DNA of 64,000 bases. Origin: Agaribacillus aureus. GTDB taxonomy: Bacteria > Bacteroidota > Bacteroidia > Cytophagales > Cyclobacteriaceae. A program made the translations under genes and the position numbers. Below, one piece after another: positions 23,647 through 32,417 of the stretch (positions within the stretch are counted from its first letter, which is position 1; each line of letters starts with the position of its first letter). Location: contig JAUJEB010000001.1 in assembly GCA_030442055.1 (NCBI GenBank), forward strand, positions 930,001 to 994,000. The letters run 5' to 3'. The notes below the pieces were generated by a model. That model was not told the origin of the DNA. It saw nothing but the letters and a program-made list of their open reading frames with translations, and ran no database searches.

Positions 23647-25284
23647 TTACAAATATTCCTTTGACTTTAAAATATTGATGCTGACTGTAGCCAGATCCGA
23701 ATTTGGAAATTTATACTGGTGTTGTGTATCCGGAAATAACCCGGCTTCAGCCGCTGCTTCCAAAAAGCAATCCAGCTCCAAAATATATTGGTCGGAAAAA
23801 CCATGAGTGGCATCGTAGGCGGTAGCAGGGGTATTTCCCAGGTTTTTAGCTACTAACTTCGAGGGAATCGTGTGTAACTCGATCACCAGCAGACCATATT
23901 GTTTGACATAGGGCATCCAGTTTTTGAAATGATTAATTAAGTTTTCTTCTACGGCGTTATTTGACAGTTTTTCTCCTCTGAAAGCAAATGCGCCTGTGGA
24001 TTTGCTTTGTCGCTGGTCATCAACTTTTTCCGGAGGTTGATAGATCCTGTTATGATCCAGGAATGATCGCACATGGAGCAGGTCTTCCAGGTTTAGCTCA
24101 TATTTGCTTTTAATATTATCTGCCAGCATATCGGGTTGACCGATATCACCCCAAACTACCTTGGCCCATATATCTGCCTGGTTTAGCGTATTTCTGGTAG
24201 CTGAAAGCGCTGCTTCGTTGTAATCGGCGCCAATAATGAAAAGTGGATATTCGTCCAGTAATTTTCCCCGCAGTGTTCGGCGATAGATAACCTCAAAAAT
24301 ATGTACGAGCAACGTTCCATCACCGCATCCCATATCGATAAACCCCTTGGGTTGCTCGTGAATTGGTTTGTTGAATATATCCAAAATGATCTCATCAACC
24401 TTTGTAAAATAGCCACTATGAGCTGCACCACTTCCCCATACATTCATTCTTCTATTGACATGAATTTCCGGTGTGTTGGCCGGTTTATCCCACAGTATTC
24501 CGGGATTGCCAAAGAGCAAATCATTCAATCGCATGAAGGTAGGCAGATAAGAAACAGTAACCCCATAGGCTCCCGCCCTCTTGGCGAAAAATACACCTTC
24601 CGGGGTAAAATTAAAAGTGTTGCCGTTCCTGGTAAACCATCCTAATGATTCAAAGAAGTTAATGACTTCTCTAAACTCATTATGGTGTTCGGTAAATTCT
24701 TCCACCTCAAACGGTGCTACGGTAAAGTATTTATTGAATAAGCCACTGATCCCCAAACTTACAATCAGCGGTCCGGCAATAGCACCCTCCAGGTGCATTG
24801 CTATTTGGTGTTGGATCTCCTGCTCCTGCGCATTTGAGGCTTTCCGGATATCAAATTTACGGGAACACTTTTGAAACAAGGTCTTAAGCTTCATAAACGT
24901 ACCTGCCGGAAAACCGTGAATGATGTAATCTTCCATTTTAATGGCTTCCGGTATAAACGCGGCCACCTCTTCATATAGGGACAGGTAGGGAATAGCCAGT
25001 TTACCGGAGGGTGTCAGTGCGTACCTGATTTCCTGGTCCCCTGCCGTAAATTCCTGGCTCATCCACCCTTGGGAACACATGATCCTCAAGGCTACATTTA
25101 AGTAACCTTCGTTGGCTTTAAATTCTACTGTTAAATCCTTAAGGGCGTGAGATTCTAAATCTGCCAGTTTCTCAAATATCCCATACCTGTAAAGGGTAAA
25201 AGCGGTGGGCACACATACAATACCATCCAAATACCTGAATATTCTGGCTCTTAATTGCTTTTTTGCATTTTTGGTTAATGTCAT
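23647..25284 (-). CDS. SAM-dependent methyltransferase with duplicated winged-helix N-terminal modules
   Basis: This 545-residue protein has two repeated winged-helix/dimerisation-like segments. The first (about residues 15-105) contains DGIVCVPTAFTLYRYGIFEK and VALRIMCSQGWMSQ. The second (about 165-250) contains IVSLGISGLFNKYF and FFESLGWFTRNGNTFNF. A class I methyltransferase domain follows with motif I GFIDMGCGDGTLLVHIF and a later acidic strand IIGADYN. The arrangement resembles O-methyltransferases and AprA-like polyketide methyltransferase parts. No polyketide or NRPS gene is adjacent, so the substrate is unknown. The unusual length (about 200 residues more than an O-methyltransferase) comes from the second winged-helix module. 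Confidence 0.8.
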   Translation of the reverse strand: MTLTKNAKKQLRARIFRYLDGIVCVPTAFTLYRYGIFEKLADLESHALKDLTVEFKANEGYLNVALRIMCSQGWMSQEFTAGDQEIRYALTPSGKLAIPYLSLYEEVAAFIPEAIKMEDYIIHGFPAGTFMKLKTLFQKCSRKFDIRKASNAQEQEIQHQIAMHLEGAIAGPLIVSLGISGLFNKYFTVAPFEVEEFTEHHNEFREVINFFESLGWFTRNGNTFNFTPEGVFFAKRAGAYGVTVSYLPTFMRLNDLLFGNPGILWDKPANTPEIHVNRRMNVWGSGAAHSGYFTKVDEIILDIFNKPIHEQPKGFIDMGCGDGTLLVHIFEVIYRRTLRGKLLDEYPLFIIGADYNEAALSATRNTLNQADIWAKVVWGDIGQPDMLADNIKSKYELNLEDLLHVRSFLDHNRIYQPPEKVDDQRQSKSTGAFAFRGEKLSNNAVEENLINHFKNWMPYVKQYGLLVIELHTIPSKLVAKNLGNTPATAYDATHGFSDQYILELDCFLEAAAEAGLFPDTQHQYKFPNSDLATVSINILKSKEYL

Positions 25285-25523
25285 TTAATTAGTCTCTTGA
25301 ACTTGGTTGTTAGCTGATTAAAATAATGTTTAGTAAAAATAGGGTTTTTGAGGATTAGTTTTTAGTTCCTTGCTCCCGGGTTTGGATTTTTGGTTTGAGC
25401 ATGTGAGTGCCGGCCTTTTCAGATAAATAAAAAACACAAAAATTCTTTCATCAAATCACAATCATTGCTTTCCTTTACATCCCAAATAAGTAGCGTCTAT
25501 TGATTTCATCTCCACACCAAAGT

Positions 25524-26378
25524 ATGGAAACATTAAGAGTAGGGGGCGTACCGGAACATTTTAATATGCCCTGGCAGCTTTTGTTGCAATCTCCGAAATT
25601 GACAAAAAAAGGCATTAAAGCTTCTTGGCAGGATTTTAAGAGTGGCACGGGCGCCATGATTAAAGCTTTAAACGAAAATGAAATCGATATTGCGATGTTG
25701 TTAACCGAGGGGGCTGTAAAAGGCATCGACAATGGGGGACGCTATAAAATTGTTAGCTTTTATGTCGACTCCCCTTTAATCTGGGGAATTCATATCCCTG
25801 CTACAGCTCCTTATCAGAACATGGAAGAGGTAAAAGGGAAAACCTACGCTATTAGCAATTATGGTTCCGGCTCTCATTTGATGTCATTCGTAGATGCCCA
25901 AATCAGAGGCTGGCGTACGGAGGACCTGAAATTTAATACGGTAAGCACCCTGGAGGGGGCCAGGAAAGCTTTCAGGGAAAACCAGGCTGAGGTCTTTTAC
26001 TGGGAGAAGTTCACCACTAAAAAATATGTTGATAGCGGAGAATTCAGGCGGATCGCCGAATGCCCAACACCTTATGCCTGCTTTGTGATATGTGTTACTG
26101 AAAAGGCTTTAAAGGACAAAGAGAAAGCTGTATATGCTACCATTAAGGAGGTCTTCAAGGCCGGTAAGAAATTATACAAAAACCCGGATCGTATTGCAAT
26201 CATCGCTGATCACTATCAACTGAAGGAAAAGGATGTAGAGGACTGGCTTTCGGCAACTAAATGGACTACCAAATTTAACCTGGACAAAAAAAGTCTCAAA
26301 AAAGCCATTAAGACATTGGCCAGCTTAAATTTGATTCAACCGGACCTGAAATACAAACGGTTAATCTGGAAAAAATAA
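25524..26378 (+). CDS. Leaderless periplasmic-binding-protein-like protein (NMT1/SsuA-type fold)
   Basis: This 284-residue protein, counted from the Met at 25524 (METLRVGGVPEH), has no signal peptide or lipobox. Its sequence fits a type-2 periplasmic binding protein fold: LRVGGVPEHFNMPWQLLL, FKSGTGAMIKALNENEIDIA, VKGKTYAISNYGSGSHLMSF and RENQAEVFYWEKFTTKKYVD. This resembles the cytoplasmic Ca3427-like/thiamin-precursor type of binding proteins (THI5/NMT1-like), which in some organisms are enzymes or soluble ligand-binding proteins. No ABC permease or ATPase gene is near. An upstream Met (25500) adds eight residues. The function is unknown. Confidence 0.7.
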   Translation: METLRVGGVPEHFNMPWQLLLQSPKLTKKGIKASWQDFKSGTGAMIKALNENEIDIAMLLTEGAVKGIDNGGRYKIVSFYVDSPLIWGIHIPATAPYQNMEEVKGKTYAISNYGSGSHLMSFVDAQIRGWRTEDLKFNTVSTLEGARKAFRENQAEVFYWEKFTTKKYVDSGEFRRIAECPTPYACFVICVTEKALKDKEKAVYATIKEVFKAGKKLYKNPDRIAIIADHYQLKEKDVEDWLSATKWTTKFNLDKKSLKKAIKTLASLNLIQPDLKYKRLIWKK

Positions 26379-26735
26379 ATGATTTGTTCGCCAGAACTTA
26401 ACCTTAAATTAACTTGTAAAACCCGCTAAAATCCATATATTTACCAAGCAATCACCTACACTTGTTTATCTGTCTTCTAGCGTTTTAACCGGCGAGAAAT
26501 TGGATAATAAGGCTATTGGCAAGTAAGGTTAAAACAAAGCTTTATTGGTTGTTTTTAAGGTTTTGAACCCGGCAATCGGTAATGGTCAATAATGTCTTAT
26601 TACCATAACTTCCACGATGGAAGTCAAAGCGATACATCCTTACAGCAGGCATTGCGGGCAGGTGATAAGACCGGCTAGTGGAAGTATAAATACGACCCTA
26701 CAAAAACTACTATTTAACAATAAAAAACTGTTACG
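26379..26735. other. Intergenic region with a possible short reading frame
   Basis: This stretch has no clear gene. A 28-codon plus-strand frame at 26592-26678 (MSYYHNFHDGSQSDTSLQQA, then eight residues and TAG) has protein-like composition. It could be a truncated gene or a micro-protein, but there is no supporting ribosome-binding signal. Confidence 0.3.
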
Positions 26736-27116
26736 ATGAATTATTTAGAAAAAGCGCAGGATCTATCTATGAAAATAGGTACAGGTCAAATTATGGATGC
26801 TTTTGAGCAGTATTACGCCGAAAACTGTAAGATCATAGAAGCTGACGGTACCATAAGAAATGGAAAGGATGAGCAGCGTGAAGCTATTAAGCAGTGGCAG
26901 ACGCAAATGGTAAAGGAAGTGCATGATGGCGGTGTCAATTCCATCACAAGCAATGAGGACTCCGGACAAACATGCATTGAGAGTTGGATGGACATAACGT
27001 TCCAGGATGGAAACCGTATGAAATTTGAAGAAGTAGCTGTGCAAAACTGGGTTGACGGGCAGATCGTACAGGAAAGGTTTTATTACAACCCAGGCCCCGG
27101 TGCACAGCAGGGATAA
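26736..27116 (+). CDS. NTF2-like (SnoaL-type) small protein
   Basis: This 126-residue soluble protein has the NTF2-like cone fold of SnoaL-type proteins: MDAFEQYYAENCKIIEADGT, KQWQTQMVKEVHDGGVNSIT, CIESWMDITFQDGNRMKFEE, VAVQNWVDGQIVQERFYYNP. This fold is used by isomerases, hydratases and ligand-binding proteins. No catalytic Asp/His pair can be assigned safely. It is monocistronic, with a terminator about 100 bp downstream. Confidence 0.85.
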   Translation: MNYLEKAQDLSMKIGTGQIMDAFEQYYAENCKIIEADGTIRNGKDEQREAIKQWQTQMVKEVHDGGVNSITSNEDSGQTCIESWMDITFQDGNRMKFEEVAVQNWVDGQIVQERFYYNPGPGAQQG

Positions 27117-27215
27117 AAAGAAACATCAAGTAATACCAGCTCCAACACAAAACAAGGTTATATTGACCTAAGCATTGGTAACACTTGACGAAGAATTAAA
27201 ATTTTGGTGTCGTAC

Positions 27216-27247
27216 AGGAGAATGTCGATAAGATGTTCTCCTTTTTT
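27216..27247 (+). terminator. Rho-independent terminator after the NTF2-like gene
   Basis: AGGAGAA (27216-27222) pairs with TTCTCCT (27236-27242) around a 13-nt loop and is followed by six T residues (27242-27247). It is 100 bp after the stop codon of the gene ending at 27116. Confidence 0.7.
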
Positions 27248-27406
27248 GTTGCTTTTGCAAAAGTATCATCCAACCTGCCAAATAGATAACGTCACCGTTA
27301 CCTGGCCGCTTCTATTTGGATCACCCGGTTTTAACAGGCCAATCCGGGAAAGAATCGGAAGTAATCCGCGCATAGAAATGGAGTAAAAAACTGTGTTGGT
27401 AATGTC

Positions 27407-28039
27407 TTAAGATTTACTGGCTAACTCCTCAAAATATGCCAGGTATTCTTTCCTCGCCGCGGAGGTAAGATAGGGTTCCAACCGGCCGCAACACAACTGC
27501 ATATAATGGATCATTTTCTTTTTCATGCTACTTTTAGCATTGATCTCGGCATCCACCATCCAGGCATTGTTAAGTATCATCCCCACATCAACTATCCTTT
27601 GGTATTGCTCGTCGGTCAGGCCTGGAACCAGTACACCTTTTTGGGCATAAAGCGCCATAAACTCTCTGGCAAATGCTTTCTCCTGGCGGTATCGCGCTGC
27701 AAATGACTTTTTAATGCCTCGGAAATGGGTTAAAATTTCAAATAGATTTAAATAAAAAAACCGATATTCATTTTGTATTAAAAAAATCAAACGATGTGTC
27801 TCCAGGAAAAATGTGACACTTGCCTGATTATACGGTATGGAGGCGACCACGTCGTGGATTTTATCGGACATTCTATGATATAACTCATTTACAACCAGCT
27901 CTTTGTCAGGAAAATGATAGGAAAAATTACCGGGACTTATATTTAATTCCTCACATATGTCCCGGACCGATACTTTCAAGACACCCCGGCTGTTAAACAA
28001 TTTTAAAGCAGCCGTCAATATTCTCTCCCTGTTATTCAT
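27407..28039 (-). CDS. TetR/AcrR family transcriptional regulator
   Basis: This 210-residue regulator has an N-terminal TetR-type HTH (ILTAALKLFNSRGVLKVSVR, DICEELNISPGNFSYHFPDK, residues 5-45). A helical C-terminal ligand-binding domain follows, and the helix FYLNLFEILTHFRGIKKSFA lies near the end of the pocket. The gene is divergent from a small membrane-protein gene 85 bp away. Two palindromes of the form TTAGTAC-N4-GTACTAA lie in the shared interval, so it probably represses that gene and itself. The inducer is unknown. Confidence 0.92.
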   Translation of the reverse strand: MNNRERILTAALKLFNSRGVLKVSVRDICEELNISPGNFSYHFPDKELVVNELYHRMSDKIHDVVASIPYNQASVTFFLETHRLIFLIQNEYRFFYLNLFEILTHFRGIKKSFAARYRQEKAFAREFMALYAQKGVLVPGLTDEQYQRIVDVGMILNNAWMVDAEINAKSSMKKKMIHYMQLCCGRLEPYLTSAARKEYLAYFEELASKS

Positions 28040-28057
28040 AGGGTAAAAGTAAAGTTT

Positions 28058-28103
28058 TTAGTACTATTGTACAAATTGAAAATAATTAGTATATTTGTAC
28101 TAA
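28058..28103. promoter_or_regulatory. Two TetR-type operator palindromes overlapping the 28125 promoter
   Basis: Site 1 (28058-28075) reads TTAGTAC-TATT-GTACAAA and site 2 (28086-28103) reads TTAGTAT-ATTT-GTACTAA, both close to TTAGTAC-N4-GTACTAA, with centres 28 bp apart. A -7 element TATATTTG (28090-28097, consensus TAnnTTTG) lies in site 2, and ATTG (28066-28069) in site 1 is at a -33-like distance. Binding to both would block the promoter of the divergent membrane-protein gene. Confidence 0.6.
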
Positions 28104-28124
28104 AACCAATCTAATCCTCACGAA

Positions 28125-28415
28125 ATGAACATAATTGATTTCTTCATCGGGTTTACGCTTATGAATGCCATGCCTCATTTTGTACTGGGTGTTTGGAGGG
28201 CACGGATCCTGGGGGGTTTTGGGTTTGGGTACCGGCAGAACATTTTGTATGGACTTTTCAATTTTGTTGTTTCCATCAGCTTATTTATCTATCAGTATGG
28301 CATTACAGGATTGAAGGAAAACGGGTTTTACACGGGAGCATTGTTCATTCTGTTTGCTTATTTTTTGCTTGGCAAAATGCTATACAGGCGCTTTAATCCG
28401 GACAAAAGGGATTAG
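28125..28415 (+). CDS. Small membrane protein under divergent TetR control
   Basis: This 96-residue protein is mostly hydrophobic, with about three predicted helices (residues 5-22, 40-60 and 66-82), and it ends with a charged tail RRFNPDKRD. The N-terminal helix contains FFIGFTLMNAMPHFVLGVW. I do not recognise the family. Its promoter overlaps two TetR-type operator sites, so it is probably derepressed by an unknown ligand. Gene pairs of a TetR regulator with a small membrane protein often relate to small-molecule tolerance, which is an inference here. Confidence 0.7.
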   Translation: MNIIDFFIGFTLMNAMPHFVLGVWRARILGGFGFGYRQNILYGLFNFVVSISLFIYQYGITGLKENGFYTGALFILFAYFLLGKMLYRRFNPDKRD

Positions 28416-28494
28416 CTCTCAGCTATGGTAACCAGTTTACGCAGCGCCTGATTCAAAGGAACCCACTGTCAGTCACCGCAACATGTGGTGTTTC

Positions 28495-30258
28495 TCAATC
28501 TGTATTTATACGGTATATAGGATACCTCAAATAGGCGCTTTCAAAATATTTACTTCTCTGATAGATATAATAAAGCTGAGCCATCCTGTTTTCCCGGAAC
28601 TTCTGATCTGACCTCTTTTTACTGGTGAAGGCTGCCGCTAGTTCCGGGTCCTCCTCCAGTATTTCCTCCGCCAAATCTTCAAACACATACGCAGAAAACC
28701 CCTCCTTGATTTGTAAGATAGGATCGAAAAAATTCCATTTGAAATAGGAATCAACACCTTGTGGTTCCAGGGTTTCTATGATGTAACGGTTTACCGCCTG
28801 ATCGACAGGGATCAGGTAATCGCCTTGTTTAAAAGCTATTTCCTCATTTTTGCTTTCGAGCTGAATGTCATAGTGAAAATAATGCCCTTCGTAGGCGTTT
28901 TGGGAGGTCTTGTAGTCTTTGATGTGATATGCCCCCACCTGTATAACACTGTCTTTTTTCAGCGTATCCATTTGAACACCGTTGAGCTGCAACAGGTTGA
29001 TGACATGGTGCCAGCCCTTGGGTATCACATAATATTGAGGCTTGTCAACGACTATTGCCGGCCGGTATTTGTTGTAAAATTTAATCTTTTTGGAAAAGGG
29101 TTTGGTGCGGTCGTAATACAATCGCTTTTGATCGGTTATTTTGCTTTTAATATATGACCCCTCATATCCTTTAAAATCCAGCATTTCAAAATGAGCGGTA
29201 TCTATGGCCCATTGTACTGGAAATTGATTTTGATTTTTCACGGCTAACCTGGTGGCTTGCCGCAATTTAACTAGCTGGTCACCAAACCGATGCAAGGCTG
29301 TTACGGCTGCCTGCATGAAGGTATAGGTAGACATTACCCTTTGACGATAAGGCTTTAGCATATGCGTCTCGGTCATGAAACCTATCGTATGAAATAATGC
29401 GGCATAGCCGGAGGAATAGCGTGGCCAGTCGGCGAATTGTTGAAAGCCGGGATCGGGGGTGCGACCGAATACATTTACGTAAGGCGTCATCTCAAATTTG
29501 TGGTCGTTCATGTAAGTAAACAAAAACGGCAACAATTGCACGGACTGAAAATCTTTCAGGCCTCCGCCCAATTTATCCTGTTGAGGATAATCCAGGGTCA
29601 TGATATATTGATAGTCGGCGCCATTGCTGACATGGGTGTCAATAAACAAGTCGGGATCGAGGTAATGAAATATTTGTGTAAACGATCTGGCATTGCGGGT
29701 ATCATTTTTAATGAAATCTCTGTTTAGATCGTAATTTCTGGCATTCCCGCGAAAACCATATTCACGAGGTCCGTTCTGGTTGACCCTGGTAGTACTATTC
29801 CTGTTTAAAACACCACCAATGTTGTAAAAGGGTATAATCGCCAACAAGACATCATTTATTGCTGTAGCCAGGATTTTCTTCTGCGCCACATCGCGTAAGA
29901 ACATCATGGAGGCGTCAACGCCATCACTTTCACCGGGATGTATGGCGTTATTGATCAGTAAGATGGTTTTATTTTTGGTCCGGTTGCTTTGAATATCAAA
30001 ATCTCCTTCGGCGGAAAATAACACCAAATGCAACGGCTTCCCTGAATCGGTCTTTCCCATCTCCATCATTTTGATAGTGGAGAAATGGCGAGATAATTCC
30101 CGGTAGTAATGAATGCCTTCCTGGTAAGTAACGGTTTCTAAAGCGTCGCTTTTTTCGAATTTGGTGACAAAATCCGGGCTTTCATTTTGTGAAAAAGCGA
30201 AAGTGTGAAAACATAAGACAAAGGTTACACTAAGGTAAAGGCGTGTATTGGGCTTCAT
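28495..30258 (-). CDS. M14 family zinc carboxypeptidase
   Basis: This 587-residue exported peptidase has a signal peptide (cleavage near FAFSQ). The zinc site is readable: His107 and Glu110 in IHPGES and His209 in DTHVSN, with the catalytic Glu297 in FMTETHM. The substrate-side residues NRDFIK and GNARNYDLNRD are also present. M14 enzymes remove C-terminal residues from peptides or cleave peptidoglycan-type side chains. The C-terminal 200 residues form an additional domain of unknown role. It is monocistronic: the downstream small membrane-protein gene is on the opposite strand, and the PH-domain gene is 84 bp upstream. Confidence 0.92.
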   Translation of the reverse strand: MKPNTRLYLSVTFVLCFHTFAFSQNESPDFVTKFEKSDALETVTYQEGIHYYRELSRHFSTIKMMEMGKTDSGKPLHLVLFSAEGDFDIQSNRTKNKTILLINNAIHPGESDGVDASMMFLRDVAQKKILATAINDVLLAIIPFYNIGGVLNRNSTTRVNQNGPREYGFRGNARNYDLNRDFIKNDTRNARSFTQIFHYLDPDLFIDTHVSNGADYQYIMTLDYPQQDKLGGGLKDFQSVQLLPFLFTYMNDHKFEMTPYVNVFGRTPDPGFQQFADWPRYSSGYAALFHTIGFMTETHMLKPYRQRVMSTYTFMQAAVTALHRFGDQLVKLRQATRLAVKNQNQFPVQWAIDTAHFEMLDFKGYEGSYIKSKITDQKRLYYDRTKPFSKKIKFYNKYRPAIVVDKPQYYVIPKGWHHVINLLQLNGVQMDTLKKDSVIQVGAYHIKDYKTSQNAYEGHYFHYDIQLESKNEEIAFKQGDYLIPVDQAVNRYIIETLEPQGVDSYFKWNFFDPILQIKEGFSAYVFEDLAEEILEEDPELAAAFTSKKRSDQKFRENRMAQLYYIYQRSKYFESAYLRYPIYRINTD

Positions 30259-30342
30259 AATTAATCTTAGGGTTTAAGGGGAGAAAGATATTATTTTTTC
30301 CCTTTAACAAAAAATTTAACGCCCAGGTCACGCAAGCATCCC

Positions 30343-30774
30343 TCACGCCACCAAAATATCCGGATTTACCTTCAATATCTCGGTAATCATTCCTTCCTGG
30401 TCTTGCGGGGCAATGTAGATTTCATTCCACTTGCCATAGCAAATGATCATGCCGTTTTGAGCCAGCGCTGGTTTTAACCCGATCCACATCGTCCTGTTTC
30501 TGGTAATTTTAGTAATTCTCGCCAGGGTCAATTTTCCATGAAACGGACCGGAATGATATATTAAGGCATTTCCATCAATCATGTAGTTAGTATCAAACCA
30601 TAGCCACCCCAAAAGTCCGGCTACTAACATCGATGGTAAAAAGATAAGTAGCAAACTATTATTACCGGTATGCAAAACTTCGTCAACAACCACCCCCATC
30701 ACCACCAGGCAAATCAATATCACCATTAAAAATATAAAGCCTATTAAAGAGTCCTTTTTCGCAGGAAAGATCAT
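30343..30774 (-). CDS. PH-domain-like membrane protein
   Basis: This 143-residue protein has two N-terminal helices (residues 11-32 and 40-60). A short beta-rich domain follows (residues 62-143) with DTNYMIDGNALIYHSGPFHG, IPLARITKITRNR-type motifs and NGMIICYGKWNEIYIAPQDQ. This resembles bacterial PH-like (bPH2/YdbT-type) membrane proteins. Such proteins are of unknown function. It is single, between the M14 peptidase and the aldehyde dehydrogenase. Confidence 0.75.
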   Translation of the reverse strand: MIFPAKKDSLIGFIFLMVILICLVVMGVVVDEVLHTGNNSLLLIFLPSMLVAGLLGWLWFDTNYMIDGNALIYHSGPFHGKLTLARITKITRNRTMWIGLKPALAQNGMIICYGKWNEIYIAPQDQEGMITEILKVNPDILVA

Positions 30775-30897
30775 TTTGGTACCTGATTAGTTCCCGATTT
30801 CTAAAATTTCACTTTCATTACCATTTTCATTTTTATTGCCATTACCATCGCAATAAATAGCTTTACCTACAAAGTGCAACAGACCAATCCTTTCCTG

Positions 30898-32313
30898 CTA
30901 TTTCATAATTTTTTTCACCATCCCCAGCTTACCTTTATAAGGCGGATATCTGAGTGGCACATCGATCCAGGTAGCCTTTTTCATAATACTTTTTTGTTGC
31001 GTAAAAGTATCAAAACTTGCCTTTCCGTGATAAGCGCCCATACCGCTGTCCCCTACACCGCCAAATGGCAAATTGGGGTTACCAAGATGCACTAAAGTGT
31101 CGTTAATACATCCTCCGCCAAAATTGATAGCTTCTACGATACGTCGTTGTTTCTTTTTGTTCCGGGAGAAATAATACAAAGACAAAGGCCGGGGGCGCCC
31201 GTTTATTTTGTGGATCATCTCCTCCAGGTCTGTAAAAGTCAATACTGGCAAAATAGGGCCAAATATCTCTTCCTGCATTACTTTATCATCCCATGATATG
31301 TTGTCCAGTACTGTGGGCGCAATGTACAATTCAGCAGCATTACTTTCTCCTCCTATAATTTTTTCCCCCTGATCAAGGAAAAGGCTCAGGCGATCAAAAT
31401 TCTTACGGCTAATGATTCTGGGGTAATCGCCGGAGGTTTTAGGATCCTCTCCGTAAAATGTGTTGATAACAGCCTTCATCTGCGACACCAGTTTATCTTT
31501 GACCTGCTCATGTACAAGTAAATAATCAGGAGCCACACATGTCTGCCCTGCATTGACAAATTTACCCCAAACAATCCTTTTGGCTGCAACCTTCAGATCC
31601 GCATCTTTATCCACAATACAAGGACTTTTCCCACCCAGTTCCAACGTGGTGGGTGTCAGGTTTTCGGCAGCAGCCCTGGCAACAATTTTGCCCACATATT
31701 CACTGCCGGTGAAAAAAATATGGTCAAACCTCTCAGCCAGCAATGCGGTAGCAGTCTCTACCCCACCCTGGACCACCGCCACATGCTTTTCATCAAATAC
31801 GGATGTTATAATTTTAGCCAGTATGTTTGCTGTATTTTCGGTAAGTTCCGAAGGCTTGACAATACATGTATTGCCACCGATAATCGCACCAATGGCTGGC
31901 AAGATCGCCAGATGAAAAGGATAGTTCCATGGACCGATTACCAGTGATACGCCATAGGGCACCCGGTGAATATAGCTGGCCCCTTTAAATTGTGTCAGGG
32001 GTGTAGCCACCTGCCTGGGCTCCGCCCAATCAGACAGGTGCGTCAAGGTGGTATTGATTTCCTCGTATACCAGCCCTATCTCGGTAATGTAAGACTCATA
32101 ATTTGACTTCCCGAAATCCTTGTGTAAAGCATCAAAAATAGCTTGCTCGTTAGCCTTGATTTCCTTCTTCAGGGCTTTGATTTTTTGCTTTCTGAATTTT
32201 ATTGACTTTGTACCGCCGGTATTAAAAAACGCTCTTTGTTTTTCAATAATTTCCTTTATCTGCTGGGAGGATATAACCGCTGGTGTGTTTTTATCTAAGG
32301 TGTTGGTTTCCAT
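30898..32313 (-). CDS. Aldehyde dehydrogenase (NAD(P)+-dependent, class 3-type)
   Basis: This 471-residue enzyme has the family motifs: Rossmann region VIGPWNYPFHLAILPAIGAI, the catalytic Glu in TLELGGKSPCIV, the catalytic Cys in GQTCVAPDYLL, and the late EIFGPILPVL. It oxidises aldehydes to acids, class 3-type enzymes preferring fatty or aromatic aldehydes; the substrate is not readable. A hydrophobic C-terminal anchor typical of fatty aldehyde dehydrogenases is absent, because the sequence ends with the basic GKLGMVKKIMK. It is monocistronic, and a 14-bp palindrome lies upstream of its start. Confidence 0.93.
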   Translation of the reverse strand: METNTLDKNTPAVISSQQIKEIIEKQRAFFNTGGTKSIKFRKQKIKALKKEIKANEQAIFDALHKDFGKSNYESYITEIGLVYEEINTTLTHLSDWAEPRQVATPLTQFKGASYIHRVPYGVSLVIGPWNYPFHLAILPAIGAIIGGNTCIVKPSELTENTANILAKIITSVFDEKHVAVVQGGVETATALLAERFDHIFFTGSEYVGKIVARAAAENLTPTTLELGGKSPCIVDKDADLKVAAKRIVWGKFVNAGQTCVAPDYLLVHEQVKDKLVSQMKAVINTFYGEDPKTSGDYPRIISRKNFDRLSLFLDQGEKIIGGESNAAELYIAPTVLDNISWDDKVMQEEIFGPILPVLTFTDLEEMIHKINGRPRPLSLYYFSRNKKKQRRIVEAINFGGGCINDTLVHLGNPNLPFGGVGDSGMGAYHGKASFDTFTQQKSIMKKATWIDVPLRYPPYKGKLGMVKKIMK

Positions 32314-32334
32314 GATGGCAGTTAATTTGGTACA

Positions 32335-32366
32335 TAAATATAATAATTATTTGTATGCATGCATAC
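32335..32366 (-). promoter_or_regulatory. Promoter-like sequence and 14-bp palindrome upstream of aldehyde dehydrogenase
   Basis: The perfect palindrome GTATGCATGCATAC is at 32353-32366. On the minus strand, TATATTTA (32342-32335) is seven of eight matches to TAnnTTTG, 21 bp before the start codon. The palindrome lies just upstream of that -7 element, at the position of a regulator-binding site. Confidence 0.4.
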
Positions 32367-32417
32367 CATCAGTGATAATAAAAATTCCGTACAATTTGAT
32401 ACCACGCAGCAGTGCGT

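Noticed and set aside
26763-27150. Minus-strand frames over the NTF2-like gene
   Set aside because: They are antisense shadows; the plus-strand NTF2-like sequence is clearly the coding one.
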